Assembly: GCF_020176695.1 (NCBI RefSeq)
Contig: NZ_JAIWIA010000024.1
Span: forward strand, 1 to 64,000
Direction: 5' to 3'
Source: Massilia sp. MS-15
GTDB lineage: Bacteria > Pseudomonadota > Gammaproteobacteria > Burkholderiales > Burkholderiaceae_D
Length of the DNA stretch: 64,000 bases
The notes beneath the pieces are model-generated. The model was not told the DNA's origin. It saw only the letters and a program-made list of their open reading frames with translations, and did no database searches. Numbering within the stretch: the first letter of the stretch is position 1; every line of letters starts with the position of its first letter. Position numbers and translations under genes: made by a program. Shown in pieces: positions 25,295 to 35,712 of the stretch.

Positions 25295-25472
25295 GTAGGG
25301 TGGGCGGCTCCACCGGGAAACGCGGATTATCCGCAGCGTTCGCGCCGCCCACGCGGTAGTGTCCTTGGCGGTCCCGTTCTCGTGCCGGATGATCTTGCGG
25401 CATTTGATCACCGCGTGGGCGGCGCACAGGACGGCAGTCGTTCTAGTTGCCAGGTGCAGCCGCCCACCCTAC
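25295..25472. repeat. Nested inverted-repeat element (178 bp), MITE-like
   Basis: Outer perfect inverted repeats GTAGGGTGGGCGGCT (25295-25309) and its complement (25458-25472) enclose a second perfect 16-bp pair (25342-25357 with 25410-25425, reading GCGCCGCCCACGCGGT). No coding frame is supported inside. The core GGGTGGGCGG/CCGCCCAC recurs at 37511-37617, so this belongs to a family of dispersed palindromic elements in this genome. It occupies nearly all of the 217-base gap. Confidence 0.65.
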
Positions 25473-25501
25473 GGGAACGGCCCGTAGTAGCAGTGGCCTA
25501 C

Positions 25502-25936
25502 CTAGTCGCGCAGGTCGGCCGGCACCTTGCCGCCGTTGGCCGCCAGCTTGTTCATCACCTGGCGGTGCAGCCAGATGTTCATCTTGGCCGAGTCGCCCGT
25601 GTCACCCGTGTAGTGCAGCTCGGCGGCCAGCTCCTTGCGCGCCTGCAGGCTGCTGTCCAGGCCAAGCAGCTTCATCAGGTCGACGATCGAGCTGCGCCAG
25701 TTCAACTGCTGGCCCGAGGAGGCCTGCATCTGGGTCAGGATGGCCTCGACATCCACCTGCTCCATCGCGGCAGGCGCGGCCTGCGGCTGGGCCTGGGGGG
25801 CTGCCTGCGGCTGGGCCTGCGGTGCCGATGGTGACGACGGTGCCGGCGCCTGTGCCTGCGGCTGGGCCGCCGGTCCCTTGTTGGCGGCATGCGCTTTCGG
25901 GAAGATCTTGCCGAAGATATTGCTCAGGATACCCAT
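25502..25936 (-). CDS. DUF3597 domain protein (internal start within the fusion)
   Basis: From ATG 25936, preceded by AAGGAGATAAC, the same frame gives a 144-residue DUF3597 protein: N-terminal MGILSNIFGKIF, a Pro/Gln/Ala-rich linker with repeated APQAQPQA units (about residues 25-60), and a C-terminal globular part with VEAILTQMQASSGQQLNWRSSIVDLMKLLGLD and LAAELHYTGDTGDSAKMNIWLH. The latter resembles a LysM-neighbour domain in some family members. Both the short product and the 320-residue fusion may be made. Confidence 0.72.
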   Translation of the reverse strand: MGILSNIFGKIFPKAHAANKGPAAQPQAQAPAPSSPSAPQAQPQAAPQAQPQAAPAAMEQVDVEAILTQMQASSGQQLNWRSSIVDLMKLLGLDSSLQARKELAAELHYTGDTGDSAKMNIWLHRQVMNKLAANGGKVPADLRD

Positions 25937-26464
25937 GTTATCTCCTTCATTGCTGTTGGTGGATGGAGGACGCATGCGCTGCGCCACGTGGCCCAGCGCG
26001 AGTGCCAGCGCGGCGCCGCCGATGGCCTTGACCAGGGTCGGGTGCTCGGCATAGAAGGCGCTCATGCGGTCGACGATGCCGGGGTTCTGCTGCTCGGCCT
26101 TCTCGGCCAGCTCGCGCACCTGCTCGGGCGAGACCTGGGACGCCTGTTCCGGGCTGAGCTGCTTGCCGCCGCCGAACATGTTGCCGAACATGCCGCCCGC
26201 CACCGAGGACAGGACGGCCGGATTGAGCGAGCCCAGCAGCTGGTTCAGCATGCCGGCGCGGCCGTTCGCATCGCTCTGCCCGAACAGCTGGCTGACCACC
26301 TGCGGGAAGGGCGGGGTCTGGTTGGAACGCAGCGCGCTGGCCACGCCCTCGGCGAGCGTTTCGCGCGGAGCGCTCTGGGCCACGCGGTCGAAGTCTTCCG
26401 CGGCCCGGTCCTGGTTGCCTCCGCCCAGGTATTGCGACAACAAATTTCCCAAATCAAATGCCAT
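25502..26464 (-). CDS. In-frame fusion of a hypothetical protein with a DUF3597 protein
   Basis: A 320-residue frame from ATG 26464 (AGGAG six bases upstream). Residues 1-170 (MAFDLGNLLSQYLGGG...) form one unit: a Gln/Gly-rich helical region, GGMFGNMFGGGKQL, then a hydrophobic helix AIGGAALALALGHVA. Without any stop codon the frame enters residue 177, MGILSNIFGKIFPKAHA, which is the normal start of a DUF3597 protein. The join is preceded by an optimal ribosome-binding site, so two separate genes have most likely merged by loss of a stop codon. Function of both parts is unknown. Confidence 0.7.
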   Translation of the reverse strand: MAFDLGNLLSQYLGGGNQDRAAEDFDRVAQSAPRETLAEGVASALRSNQTPPFPQVVSQLFGQSDANGRAGMLNQLLGSLNPAVLSSVAGGMFGNMFGGGKQLSPEQASQVSPEQVRELAEKAEQQNPGIVDRMSAFYAEHPTLVKAIGGAALALALGHVAQRMRPPSTNSNEGDNMGILSNIFGKIFPKAHAANKGPAAQPQAQAPAPSSPSAPQAQPQAAPQAQPQAAPAAMEQVDVEAILTQMQASSGQQLNWRSSIVDLMKLLGLDSSLQARKELAAELHYTGDTGDSAKMNIWLHRQVMNKLAANGGKVPADLRD

Positions 26465-26564
26465 CTCATTCTCCTGGCTGCATACGGTTGAATGACGAGC
26501 GTAGGCGCTTTGGGCGCCTGTCTTCTGTTCGCTATCCAACCGTCGCCGTCAAAAGCGGCCCGGC

Positions 26565-27344
26565 TCAGCCGCGCAACAGCGCGTCGAGCCCGGTCCGGTA
26601 GCGGCGGCTGCCCAGCACCTCGCTGTCGCCGTCCAGCAGCAGCACGAAGTCGCCGCTGGCCTGCGGCTGCAATTCGCGGATGTCGCGCGTGTTGACGATG
26701 CAGGAGCGGGATACCCGTAGGAAAGCCTCCGGATCGAGCCGCGCCTCCAGGCCGGACAGGGTCTCGCGCAGCAGGTGCATGCGTTCGCGGGTGTGCACTT
26801 CGATGTAGTTGCCGGTGGCCTCGAAATGGGTGACCTCATCCACGTCGAGCAGCAGCACGCGGCCGGCCTTGCGGATCGGCAGGCGGCGCAGGTAGCGCCG
26901 CGCCGGGCTGGCGCCCAGTTCGTCCAGCACCGCCGCGACGCGTGCCGCCAGGTCGTTCGTCGTGTCCGTCCTGTCAGGCCTGGCCAGCCGGGTCCTGGCG
27001 CGCGCCAGCGCGTCGCGCAGGCGCGCCGGCTCCACCGGCTTGAGCAGGTAGTCGAGCGCCTGGACCTCGAAGGCGCGCACCGCATACTGGTCGTAAGCCG
27101 TGACGAAGATGGTGGCCGGCATGCAGTCGCCGCCGACCGCCGCGATCACGTCGAAACCGTCGGCCTCGGGCATGGCGATGTCGAGGAAGACCAGGTCCGG
27201 CTGCAACGCGGCGATGGCCTCGATGGCGGAGGCGCCGTCGGCGCATTCGCCCACCACCTCGATGCCGGCGTCGCCTTCGAGCAGCTGGCGGATGCCGCGC
27301 CGCGCCAGCGCCTCGTCGTCGACGATCAGGGTGCGGATGCGCAT
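26565..27344 (-). CDS. LytTR-family response regulator
   Basis: A 259-residue regulator. The receiver domain (residues 1-120) has the acidic pair DDE, phospho-acceptor Asp in LVFLDIAMPEADG, Thr/Ala in FVTAYDQ and Lys in YLLKPVE. The LytTR DNA-binding domain (about 155-255) has VDEVTHFEATGNYIEVHT and FLRVSRSCIVNTRDI. The start ATG 27344 overlaps the kinase gene by 19 bases, with GGAGGG just upstream, so the two are coupled. Targets are unknown; the next gene downstream is the DUF3597 fusion gene. Confidence 0.93.
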   Translation of the reverse strand: MRIRTLIVDDEALARRGIRQLLEGDAGIEVVGECADGASAIEAIAALQPDLVFLDIAMPEADGFDVIAAVGGDCMPATIFVTAYDQYAVRAFEVQALDYLLKPVEPARLRDALARARTRLARPDRTDTTNDLAARVAAVLDELGASPARRYLRRLPIRKAGRVLLLDVDEVTHFEATGNYIEVHTRERMHLLRETLSGLEARLDPEAFLRVSRSCIVNTRDIRELQPQASGDFVLLLDGDSEVLGSRRYRTGLDALLRG

Positions 27345-28486
27345 GCACCCTCCCGCAGCGGAATCGCGAGCGTGGCCACGGTGCCGCCGCCGGGCCGGGC
27401 GCCGATGGCGAAGCGCTGGCGCTCGCCGAACATGTGCTGCAGGCGGGCGCGCGTGTTCGACAGGCCGATGCCCCATCGCATGTGGCGGGACAGGCCGGCG
27501 CCGTCGTCGCTCACCGCCAGCTGCAGCATGCCGTCTTCGGCGCGGGCGCTGACCACGATGCGGCCGGGCCGGGCGCGCGGCGCCAGGCCGTGGCACAGGG
27601 CGTTTTCCACCAGCGGCTGCAGCACCAGGCTGGGCACGCGCGCCCCCAGCAGTTGCGGCGGGATGTCGATCCGGTAGCTGAGGCGGTCGGCGAAGCGGAT
27701 CTGCTCGATCTCCAGGAAGTTGGTGATGAAATCGCATTCCTCGCGCAGCGTGACCTCGGCGCTGGCGTCCTTGTCCAGCACCTTGCGCAGCAGGGCGCAC
27801 AGCAGCTGCAGCATGTGGCGCGCGGCGGCCGGGTCGTCGCCGGTGAGCACGGCGATCGCGTTCAGGGTGTTGAACAGGAAGTGCGGCTGCAGCTGCGAAC
27901 GCAGCGCCAGCAGGCGCGCCTCGGCCAGTTGCGCTTCCAGCCCGAGCTGGCGGCGCTCGCGCTCATGCACCGCCTGCTGCAGGCGCAGGAACTGCACCGC
28001 GCCCAGCAGCACCCAGTACACGGCCAGGCTGGGCAGGAAGGCCGAGCCGATCAGGCGCGCATAGGTGGCGCTCCAGTCGCCCGTGAAACCGGGCGCGCCC
28101 ACCAGCGGCGCGGCGGCCGCGTACAGCGCCAGGTGCAGCAGCACCGAGCCGGCGCTGGCGGCCGCGTGCAGCGCCAGCGCGCGCCAGACGTCCTGGCGCG
28201 TGACGGGCAGGCGCCTGGCCAGCCACAGCATGGCCGGCGTCAGCAGCGCCCAGGCGCCCGACCACACCGACCACGCCGCCAGGGTGCCGCCCCAGGGCAG
28301 CGGCTGTCCGCGCACCGCGGCGGCGACGTGGGACTGGGCGGCGAACACCAGCGCACACAGGGCCCAGCCGCCCAGCGTCAGGAGGAGGGGGCGGCGGTAG
28401 CCGGCGAAGCGCCGGAGCGGCGCGGTGGAGGCGACGGACACTGTGGACACTGCGGCACCGTGAAGGAAGACGATAGGCCAGCGCAT
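27326..28486 (-). CDS. LytS/AlgZ-type sensor histidine kinase
   Basis: A 386-residue membrane kinase. Four hydrophobic segments (about residues 33-190) make a membrane sensor without a large periplasmic loop. A coiled linker leads to the phospho-acceptor His in LRSQLQPHFLFNTLNAI, and then a GHKL ATPase domain with LVLQPLVENALCHGL (N box), SDDGAG (G1) and GIGLSNTRARL (G2). It partners with the overlapping LytTR regulator. The signal is unknown. Confidence 0.93.
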   Translation of the reverse strand: MRWPIVFLHGAAVSTVSVASTAPLRRFAGYRRPLLLTLGGWALCALVFAAQSHVAAAVRGQPLPWGGTLAAWSVWSGAWALLTPAMLWLARRLPVTRQDVWRALALHAAASAGSVLLHLALYAAAAPLVGAPGFTGDWSATYARLIGSAFLPSLAVYWVLLGAVQFLRLQQAVHERERRQLGLEAQLAEARLLALRSQLQPHFLFNTLNAIAVLTGDDPAAARHMLQLLCALLRKVLDKDASAEVTLREECDFITNFLEIEQIRFADRLSYRIDIPPQLLGARVPSLVLQPLVENALCHGLAPRARPGRIVVSARAEDGMLQLAVSDDGAGLSRHMRWGIGLSNTRARLQHMFGERQRFAIGARPGGGTVATLAIPLREGACASAP

Positions 28487-28534
28487 CTTACACCGGCTGC
28501 GGCCGCCGGCCGCCGCTTCCAGCCTGGATGTTCC

Positions 28535-29050
28535 TCACTGGTGGGCCGCCTTCAGCGGCGGCGCCGCCGTCTTCGACAGCAGGCCGAGCTGGCGCATGAT
28601 GCCGATCGTGTCGCCCGTGGCCCATTCCTCGGCAATCCTGCCGTCCACGAAACGGAAGGTGGCCTGGCCGGTGACCTTGACCGGCTTGCCGGTGGCCGGC
28701 AGGCCGTTGCCGGTGCCGGTATTGGTGCCGGTGGCGGTCCAGCGCACCGCCACCAGGTCGTTCTCGGCCAGGATCAGGTCGACGTGCATCCTGAGGTCGG
28801 GAAAGGCCTGGCGCCAGCCCCTGGCTTCGCGCATGCCGGCTTCGCGGGTAAAGGTGCCGCTGCCGGCGTGGCCGACGAAGTCCTCGGTATACGGCACGGT
28901 GAAGATCCCCTGGTTCAGGCCTTCTTCATAGACGCGGCGGGCCAGCGACTTGTTCAGTTCCTCCTGGGGCGCGGCCATGGCGCTGGCGTTGGCGAGGAAG
29001 GCGGTGGCGAGGAGGAGGGCGCGCAGGCTGCGCAGGATGGCGTGGTGCAT
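28535..29050 (-). CDS. Exported SnoaL-like (NTF2-fold) protein
   Basis: A 171-residue protein with a signal peptide (to about residue 27, ANASAMA). The body fits the SnoaL-like/ester-cyclase group: ARRVYEEGLNQG, FVGHAGSGTFTREAG, WRQAFPDLRMHVDLILAENDLVAVRWTATGT and RIAEEWATGDTIGIMRQLG. Family members include polyketide cyclases but also many scaffold or ligand-binding proteins. ATG 29050 has GGAG seven bases upstream. It lies 48 bases upstream of the kinase-regulator pair on the same strand and may be their companion. Confidence 0.82.
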   Translation of the reverse strand: MHHAILRSLRALLLATAFLANASAMAAPQEELNKSLARRVYEEGLNQGIFTVPYTEDFVGHAGSGTFTREAGMREARGWRQAFPDLRMHVDLILAENDLVAVRWTATGTNTGTGNGLPATGKPVKVTGQATFRFVDGRIAEEWATGDTIGIMRQLGLLSKTAAPPLKAAHQ

Positions 29051-29245
29051 GGGATGTCTCCATGGGAAGGTGAGGGCGGATGCGCCCGGGACACCATCCT
29101 GCGCCCGCCGCGGCCCCTGTCTGCCGGATGCGTGACGGATGGCGCGAAAGCGGTGACGGGTGGCGCGAAAGCAGGGACGGCGCAGGCGCGCGAATGGCGC
29201 CGGGCGCAGTGGACAGGCGCGCGCCGGCCGGGTTAAGCTCGCCGC

Positions 29246-29596
29246 ATGCCCTATCTGCCGCTCCTCCTGTTCGCCGTCCTGTATGCCTTCGCCACATTCG
29301 CGTGGGCGCTGCCGCCGCCGGTCGGGGGCATGTACCTGGCCATGAGCCTGAGCTGCTTCGCCGCGTATGCGATCGACAAGTCGGCCGCGCGCCAGGGCAA
29401 CTGGCGCACGCCGGAATCGACCCTGCTGCTGCTTGGCCTGGCCGGCGGCTGGCCGGGCGCCGTGCTGGCCCAGCAGTGGCTGCGGCACAAGACGGCGAAG
29501 GCCGCGTTCCAGCGCAAGTTCCAGCTGAGCGTGGCGCTGAACCTCGCTTTGTTCCTGTACCTGGCGCACGGGCTCGGCCAGGCGGGCGCGACCTGA
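29246..29596 (+). CDS. DUF1294 small membrane protein
   Basis: A 116-residue protein with about four membrane segments and the DUF1294 signature [33 protein letters not shown]...[17 protein letters not shown] (conserved Asp-Lys, Trp-Arg, Gly-Gly-Trp-Pro-Gly and Arg-His-Lys-Thr; only parts quoted). In other bacteria the domain is sometimes fused to a cold-shock domain; that domain is absent here. Function is unknown. The glycerophosphodiesterase gene starts 20 bases later, so co-transcription is likely. Confidence 0.85.
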   Translation: MPYLPLLLFAVLYAFATFAWALPPPVGGMYLAMSLSCFAAYAIDKSAARQGNWRTPESTLLLLGLAGGWPGAVLAQQWLRHKTAKAAFQRKFQLSVALNLALFLYLAHGLGQAGAT

Positions 29597-29616
29597 AGCA
29601 CGGGGGCGGGCAGGGC

Positions 29617-30381
29617 ATGTGGCGCTATCCCCGGATTTTGGCACACCGTGGCGGCGGAACCCTGGCGCCCGAAAACACCTATGCGGGGCTGCGGCGCGGC
29701 CTGGCGTTCGGCTTTCGCGCCGTGGAGTTCGACGTCATGCTGGCGCGCGACGGCGTGCCGGTGGTGCTGCACGATCCCTGCCTTGGCCGCACCGTGAACG
29801 GCACCGGCCACGTGTTCGACTACGATGCGCGCGAACTGGCGCGCATGGATGCCGGCAGCTGGTTCGGCGCCGCCTACCGCGGCGAGGGTGTGCCCCTGTT
29901 CACCGAATTCGCCGCCCTGTGCCAGGCGCACGGGGTCTGGATGAACATCGAGATCAAGCCGGCGCCCGGCTTCGAGCGCGAGACCGGGGCGACGGTGGCG
30001 CGCCTGGCGCAGGCCATGTTCGCCGACACGCTCGCGGCAGGCGACCTGGCGCGCGCGCCGCTGCTGTCCTCGTTCAGCGTGGCGGCGCTGGAGGCCGCGC
30101 GGCTTGCCGCACCCGCGCTGCCGCGCGCCTGCCTGATGCGCCAGGCGCCACCCGACTGGGAAGCGCAGGCGCGCGCGGTGGGCGCGGCCGCGCTCCACCT
30201 CGACTACCGCTTCCTGGCGCCGGCGCTGGCCGCGGCCGTGCGCGCGGCGGGCTTCGGCCTGTTCTGCTACACGGTGAACACGCCGGCGCGGGCGCGCGAA
30301 CTGCTGTCCTGGGGCGTCGACGCCTTCTGCACCGACCGCATCGACCTGATCGGCCCGGCCGACTGGCCCGTCTCCAGCTAG
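29617..30381 (+). CDS. Glycerophosphodiester phosphodiesterase (cytoplasmic, UgpQ-type)
   Basis: A 254-residue enzyme that hydrolyses glycerophosphodiesters to glycerol-3-phosphate and an alcohol. Motifs: [15 protein letters not shown] (catalytic His and Arg), [18 protein letters not shown] (metal-binding Glu/Asp and second His), NIEIKP, and the end strands [25 protein letters not shown]. There is no signal peptide, so it should act inside the cell like E. coli UgpQ; ugpBAEC transport genes are not in the window. The stop is three bases before the alaS -10 element. Confidence 0.92.
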   Translation: MWRYPRILAHRGGGTLAPENTYAGLRRGLAFGFRAVEFDVMLARDGVPVVLHDPCLGRTVNGTGHVFDYDARELARMDAGSWFGAAYRGEGVPLFTEFAALCQAHGVWMNIEIKPAPGFERETGATVARLAQAMFADTLAAGDLARAPLLSSFSVAALEAARLAAPALPRACLMRQAPPDWEAQARAVGAAALHLDYRFLAPALAAAVRAAGFGLFCYTVNTPARARELLSWGVDAFCTDRIDLIGPADWPVSS

Positions 30382-30383
30382 GC

Positions 30384-30389
30384 TATAAT
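30384..30389 (+). promoter_or_regulatory. Candidate -10 element of alaS
   Basis: A perfect TATAAT begins two bases after the previous gene's stop codon, 42 bases before the alaS ATG, and is followed by a T-run. The -35 region (about 30361) is not consensus. Confidence 0.5.
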
Positions 30390-30431
30390 CGTTTTTTTAT
30401 AGCGCATGCTCCCTCATTCCGCCCTCACGAC

Positions 30432-33041
<2,610 letters not shown>

Positions 33042-33067
33042 GCGTTGTTGACCATCCGGTAAAAATG

Positions 33068-33090
33068 ACGCCGCCTTCGGGCGGCGTTTG
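33068..33090 (+). terminator. Rho-independent terminator of alaS
   Basis: An 8-bp perfect stem ACGCCGCC/GGCGGCGT closed by a TTCG tetraloop (33068-33087), followed by TTG, 26 bases after the alaS stop. Confidence 0.8.
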
Positions 33091-33402
33091 CGTTGGCGCA
33101 TCCGTGAGGCTGGTGTATTCATGCATATTCGGCTGCGGGTTTTGTATTGCCTGCATTGCTTGCATGCGCATGCGTGTACGTGCAGCTTGCAAATCCGCTT
33201 GTCGGGCGCATTTACCAGGTGTCGCACCAAGGTGGTGCTACCCGGTTGCCAATGTGACGCATGCTGGTGCACAGGCATGGATCAGTTCACAATCGGTTGC
33301 AGTCGTGCAACAATGTATGACTATTTTGGTGCGCTGCGTCATACTGCCGTAAAAGGAGTAGTATTCGATTCCCGAGCACCTTCTTTACTTTGCAGGCATG
33401 CG
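33091..33402. other. Non-coding stretch before tusA
   Basis: About 310 bases with lower GC than the surroundings and several GCATGC-type self-complementary words near 33150-33180. An AAAAGGAG at 33352-33359 lies too far from the tusA start to serve as its ribosome-binding site. I find no supported gene, tRNA or clear promoter here; it presumably holds the tusA promoter. Confidence 0.5.
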
Positions 33403-33660
33403 ATGAGCGACACCACTATCGACATTGATACCATGGAATTCCAGCGAGACCTGGATGCGCGCGGACTGAACTGTCCGCTGCCGATCCTGAAGGCCAAGAA
33501 GGCACTGGCCGAAATGGAAAGCGGACAGGTGCTGCGCATCGTGGCGACCGACACCGGTTCCGTGCGCGATTTCCAGGCATTTGCCAAACAGACCGGCAAT
33601 GCCCTGCTGGCGCACACCGTCGAGCACGGCGAGTTCACCTTCTTCATGCGTCGCAAGTAA
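33403..33660 (+). CDS. tusA: TusA-family sulfurtransferase
   Basis: An 85-residue sulfur carrier with the TusA signature LDARGLNCPLPILKAKKAL; Cys24 in the CPxP motif carries the persulfide. In E. coli TusA passes sulfur from IscS toward 2-thiouridine of tRNA and molybdenum cofactor synthesis. Start ATG 33403 is the second of two near ATGs; the first (33398) is in another frame. It stands alone between alaS and the etf operon. Confidence 0.9.
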   Translation: MSDTTIDIDTMEFQRDLDARGLNCPLPILKAKKALAEMESGQVLRIVATDTGSVRDFQAFAKQTGNALLAHTVEHGEFTFFMRRK

Positions 33661-33820
33661 GTAGCCGACACGCCGCGAGCAAGGCATGCCCGTGTGGCGT
33701 GCCAGCTGGCGGCGGCAGGGGAGGGCGAGCCGCACAGCCCTTCCAATCCGATTCCCGCCGCCCCTGAAACGCAATTTAGGCGGAATGCTCTAACTAAAAA
33801 ACGCACGATCGTGCTTTAAT

Positions 33821-33850
33821 TTCGACCTGAAGCCGAATTTCTCTTATAAT
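33821..33850 (+). promoter_or_regulatory. Promoter of etfBA
   Basis: TTCGAC (33821-33826) and a perfect TATAAT (33845-33850), 18 bases apart, lie 49 bases before the etfB start in an AT-rich leader. Confidence 0.6.
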
Positions 33851-33898
33851 CGAGACCATTTTCGTCTGTCATTCCATTCCATTTTCTAAAGGCACCCT

Positions 33899-34648
33899 AT
33901 GAAAGTCCTGGTACCCGTCAAACGCGTGGTCGACTACAACGTCAAGGTCCGCGTCAAATCCGACGGCAGCGGCGTGGATATCGCCAATGTCAAAATGTCG
34001 ATGAACCCGTTCGACGAGATCGCGCTGGAAGAAGCCACGCGCCTGAAGGAAGCCGGCAAGGTCACCGAAGTGGTGGCAGTCTCGGTCGGCGTGGCCCAGT
34101 GCCAGGAAACCCTGCGTACCGGCATGGCGATCGGCGCCGACCGCGGCATCCTGGTCGAGACCGCGGTCGAGACCGAGCCGCTGGCCGTGGCCAAGATCAT
34201 GAAGGCGCTGGCCGACAAGGAACAGCCGCAGCTGATCATCCTGGGCAAGCAGGCGATCGACGACGACTCGAACCAGACCGGCCAGATGCTGGCTGCGCTG
34301 CTGGGCTGGCCGCAAGCGACCTTCGCGTCGAAAGTCGTGCTGGAAGACGGCAAGGTCACCGTGACCCGCGAAGTGGACGGCGGCCTGGAAACGGTCAGCC
34401 TGACCCTGCCGGCCATCGTCACCACCGACCTGCGCCTGAACGAGCCGCGCTACGTGACGCTGCCGAACATCATGAAGGCCAAGAAGAAGCCGCTGGAAAC
34501 CGTCAAGCCGGAAGACCTGGGCGTCGACGTGAGCCCGCGCCTGAAGACCCTGAAGGTCACCGAGCCGGCCAAGCGCTCGGCCGGCGTGAAAGTCCCGGAC
34601 GTGGCGACCCTGGTGCAGAAGCTGCGCACCGAGGCCAAAGTCATCTAA
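33899..34648 (+). CDS. etfB: Electron transfer flavoprotein beta subunit
   Basis: A 249-residue subunit of the heterodimer that accepts electrons from acyl-CoA dehydrogenases and passes them to ETF:quinone oxidoreductase. It has the canonical start [33 protein letters not shown], and the AMP/FAD-region [29 protein letters not shown]. It is followed by etfA after 36 bases and by an acyl-CoA dehydrogenase, a complete beta-oxidation electron chain. Confidence 0.97.
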   Translation: MKVLVPVKRVVDYNVKVRVKSDGSGVDIANVKMSMNPFDEIALEEATRLKEAGKVTEVVAVSVGVAQCQETLRTGMAIGADRGILVETAVETEPLAVAKIMKALADKEQPQLIILGKQAIDDDSNQTGQMLAALLGWPQATFASKVVLEDGKVTVTREVDGGLETVSLTLPAIVTTDLRLNEPRYVTLPNIMKAKKKPLETVKPEDLGVDVSPRLKTLKVTEPAKRSAGVKVPDVATLVQKLRTEAKVI

Positions 34649-34684
34649 TCGCGGCCTGCCGCTCACCATATTTAGGAAAAGAAC

Positions 34685-35614
34685 ATGGCCGCACTCGTTA
34701 TCGCTGAACACGACAATGGCACCCTGAAGGGCGCCACCCACCACACCGTGACCGCTGCCGCCCAGTGCGGCGGTGAAGTCCACATCCTGGTCGCCGGATC
34801 TAGCTGCGGCGCCGCCGCCGAAGCCGCCGCTGGAATCGCTGGCGTTGCAAAAGTGCTGGTCGCGGACGCGCCGCATTTCGCCGATGGCCTGGCCGAGAAC
34901 GTCGCCGAGCAGATCCTGGCGATCGCAGGTGGCTACTCGCACATCCTGGCCCCGGCCACCGCCTACGGCAAGAACATCCTGCCGCGCGTGGCCGCCAAGC
35001 TGGATGTGGCCCAGATCTCGGAAATCACCAAGGTCGAGTCGCCCGACACCTTCGAGCGTCCGATCTACGCCGGCAACGCCATCGCTACCGTGCAATCGAG
35101 CGACAGCGTGAAGGTCATCACCGTGCGCGGCACCGCGTTCGATAGCGCCGCCACCGGCGGTTCCGCCGCCGTCGAGCAGATCGCTCCGGTTGCTGACTTC
35201 GGCAAGTCGGCCTTCGTGGGCCGCGAGCTGGCCAAGTCGGACCGTCCGGAACTGACCGCCGCCAAGATCATCGTCTCCGGTGGCCGTGGCATCGGCTCGG
35301 CCGAGAACTTCAAGCTGCTGGAACCCCTGGCCGACAAGCTGGGCGCCGCCATGGGCGCTTCGCGCGCGGCGGTGGACGCCGGCTTCGTGCCGAACGACTG
35401 GCAGGTCGGCCAGACCGGCAAGATCGTCGCCCCGACCCTGTACATCGCGGTCGGCATCTCGGGCGCGATCCAGCACCTGGCCGGCATGAAGGACTCGAAG
35501 ACCATCGTCGCCATCAACAAGGATCCGGAAGCGCCGATCTTCTCGGTGGCCGACTACGGCCTGGTGGGCGACCTGTTCGAGGTCGTGCCGGCTCTGGTCA
35601 AGGAACTGGGCTAA
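34685..35614 (+). CDS. etfA: Electron transfer flavoprotein alpha subunit
   Basis: A 309-residue FAD-binding subunit pairing with EtfB. N-terminal [26 protein letters not shown]-terminal FAD domain with [40 protein letters not shown] and [31 protein letters not shown] (only partly needed for assignment). AGGAAAAGAAC precedes the ATG. It is coupled to etfB in the operon. Confidence 0.97.
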   Translation: MAALVIAEHDNGTLKGATHHTVTAAAQCGGEVHILVAGSSCGAAAEAAAGIAGVAKVLVADAPHFADGLAENVAEQILAIAGGYSHILAPATAYGKNILPRVAAKLDVAQISEITKVESPDTFERPIYAGNAIATVQSSDSVKVITVRGTAFDSAATGGSAAVEQIAPVADFGKSAFVGRELAKSDRPELTAAKIIVSGGRGIGSAENFKLLEPLADKLGAAMGASRAAVDAGFVPNDWQVGQTGKIVAPTLYIAVGISGAIQHLAGMKDSKTIVAINKDPEAPIFSVADYGLVGDLFEVVPALVKELG

Positions 35615-35653
35615 TCAGTCCGCGGTGCGATCTGCCACCGCAGCATGAAAACC

Positions 35654-35683
35654 ACGTCGTTCCCGCGCAAGCGGGAGCGACGT
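35654..35683. repeat. REP-like palindrome between etfA and the acyl-CoA dehydrogenase gene
   Basis: A stem of 13 positions per arm, ACGTCGTTCCCGC against GCGGGAGCGACGT with one mismatch, closed by GCAA. It resembles the widespread TTCCCGCGCAAGCGGGA-type intergenic palindromes of proteobacteria. It may modulate read-through from etfBA into the next gene. Confidence 0.6.
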
Positions 35684-35712
35684 TCGTACATTGAGCGTCA
35701 CATCAGGAGACC

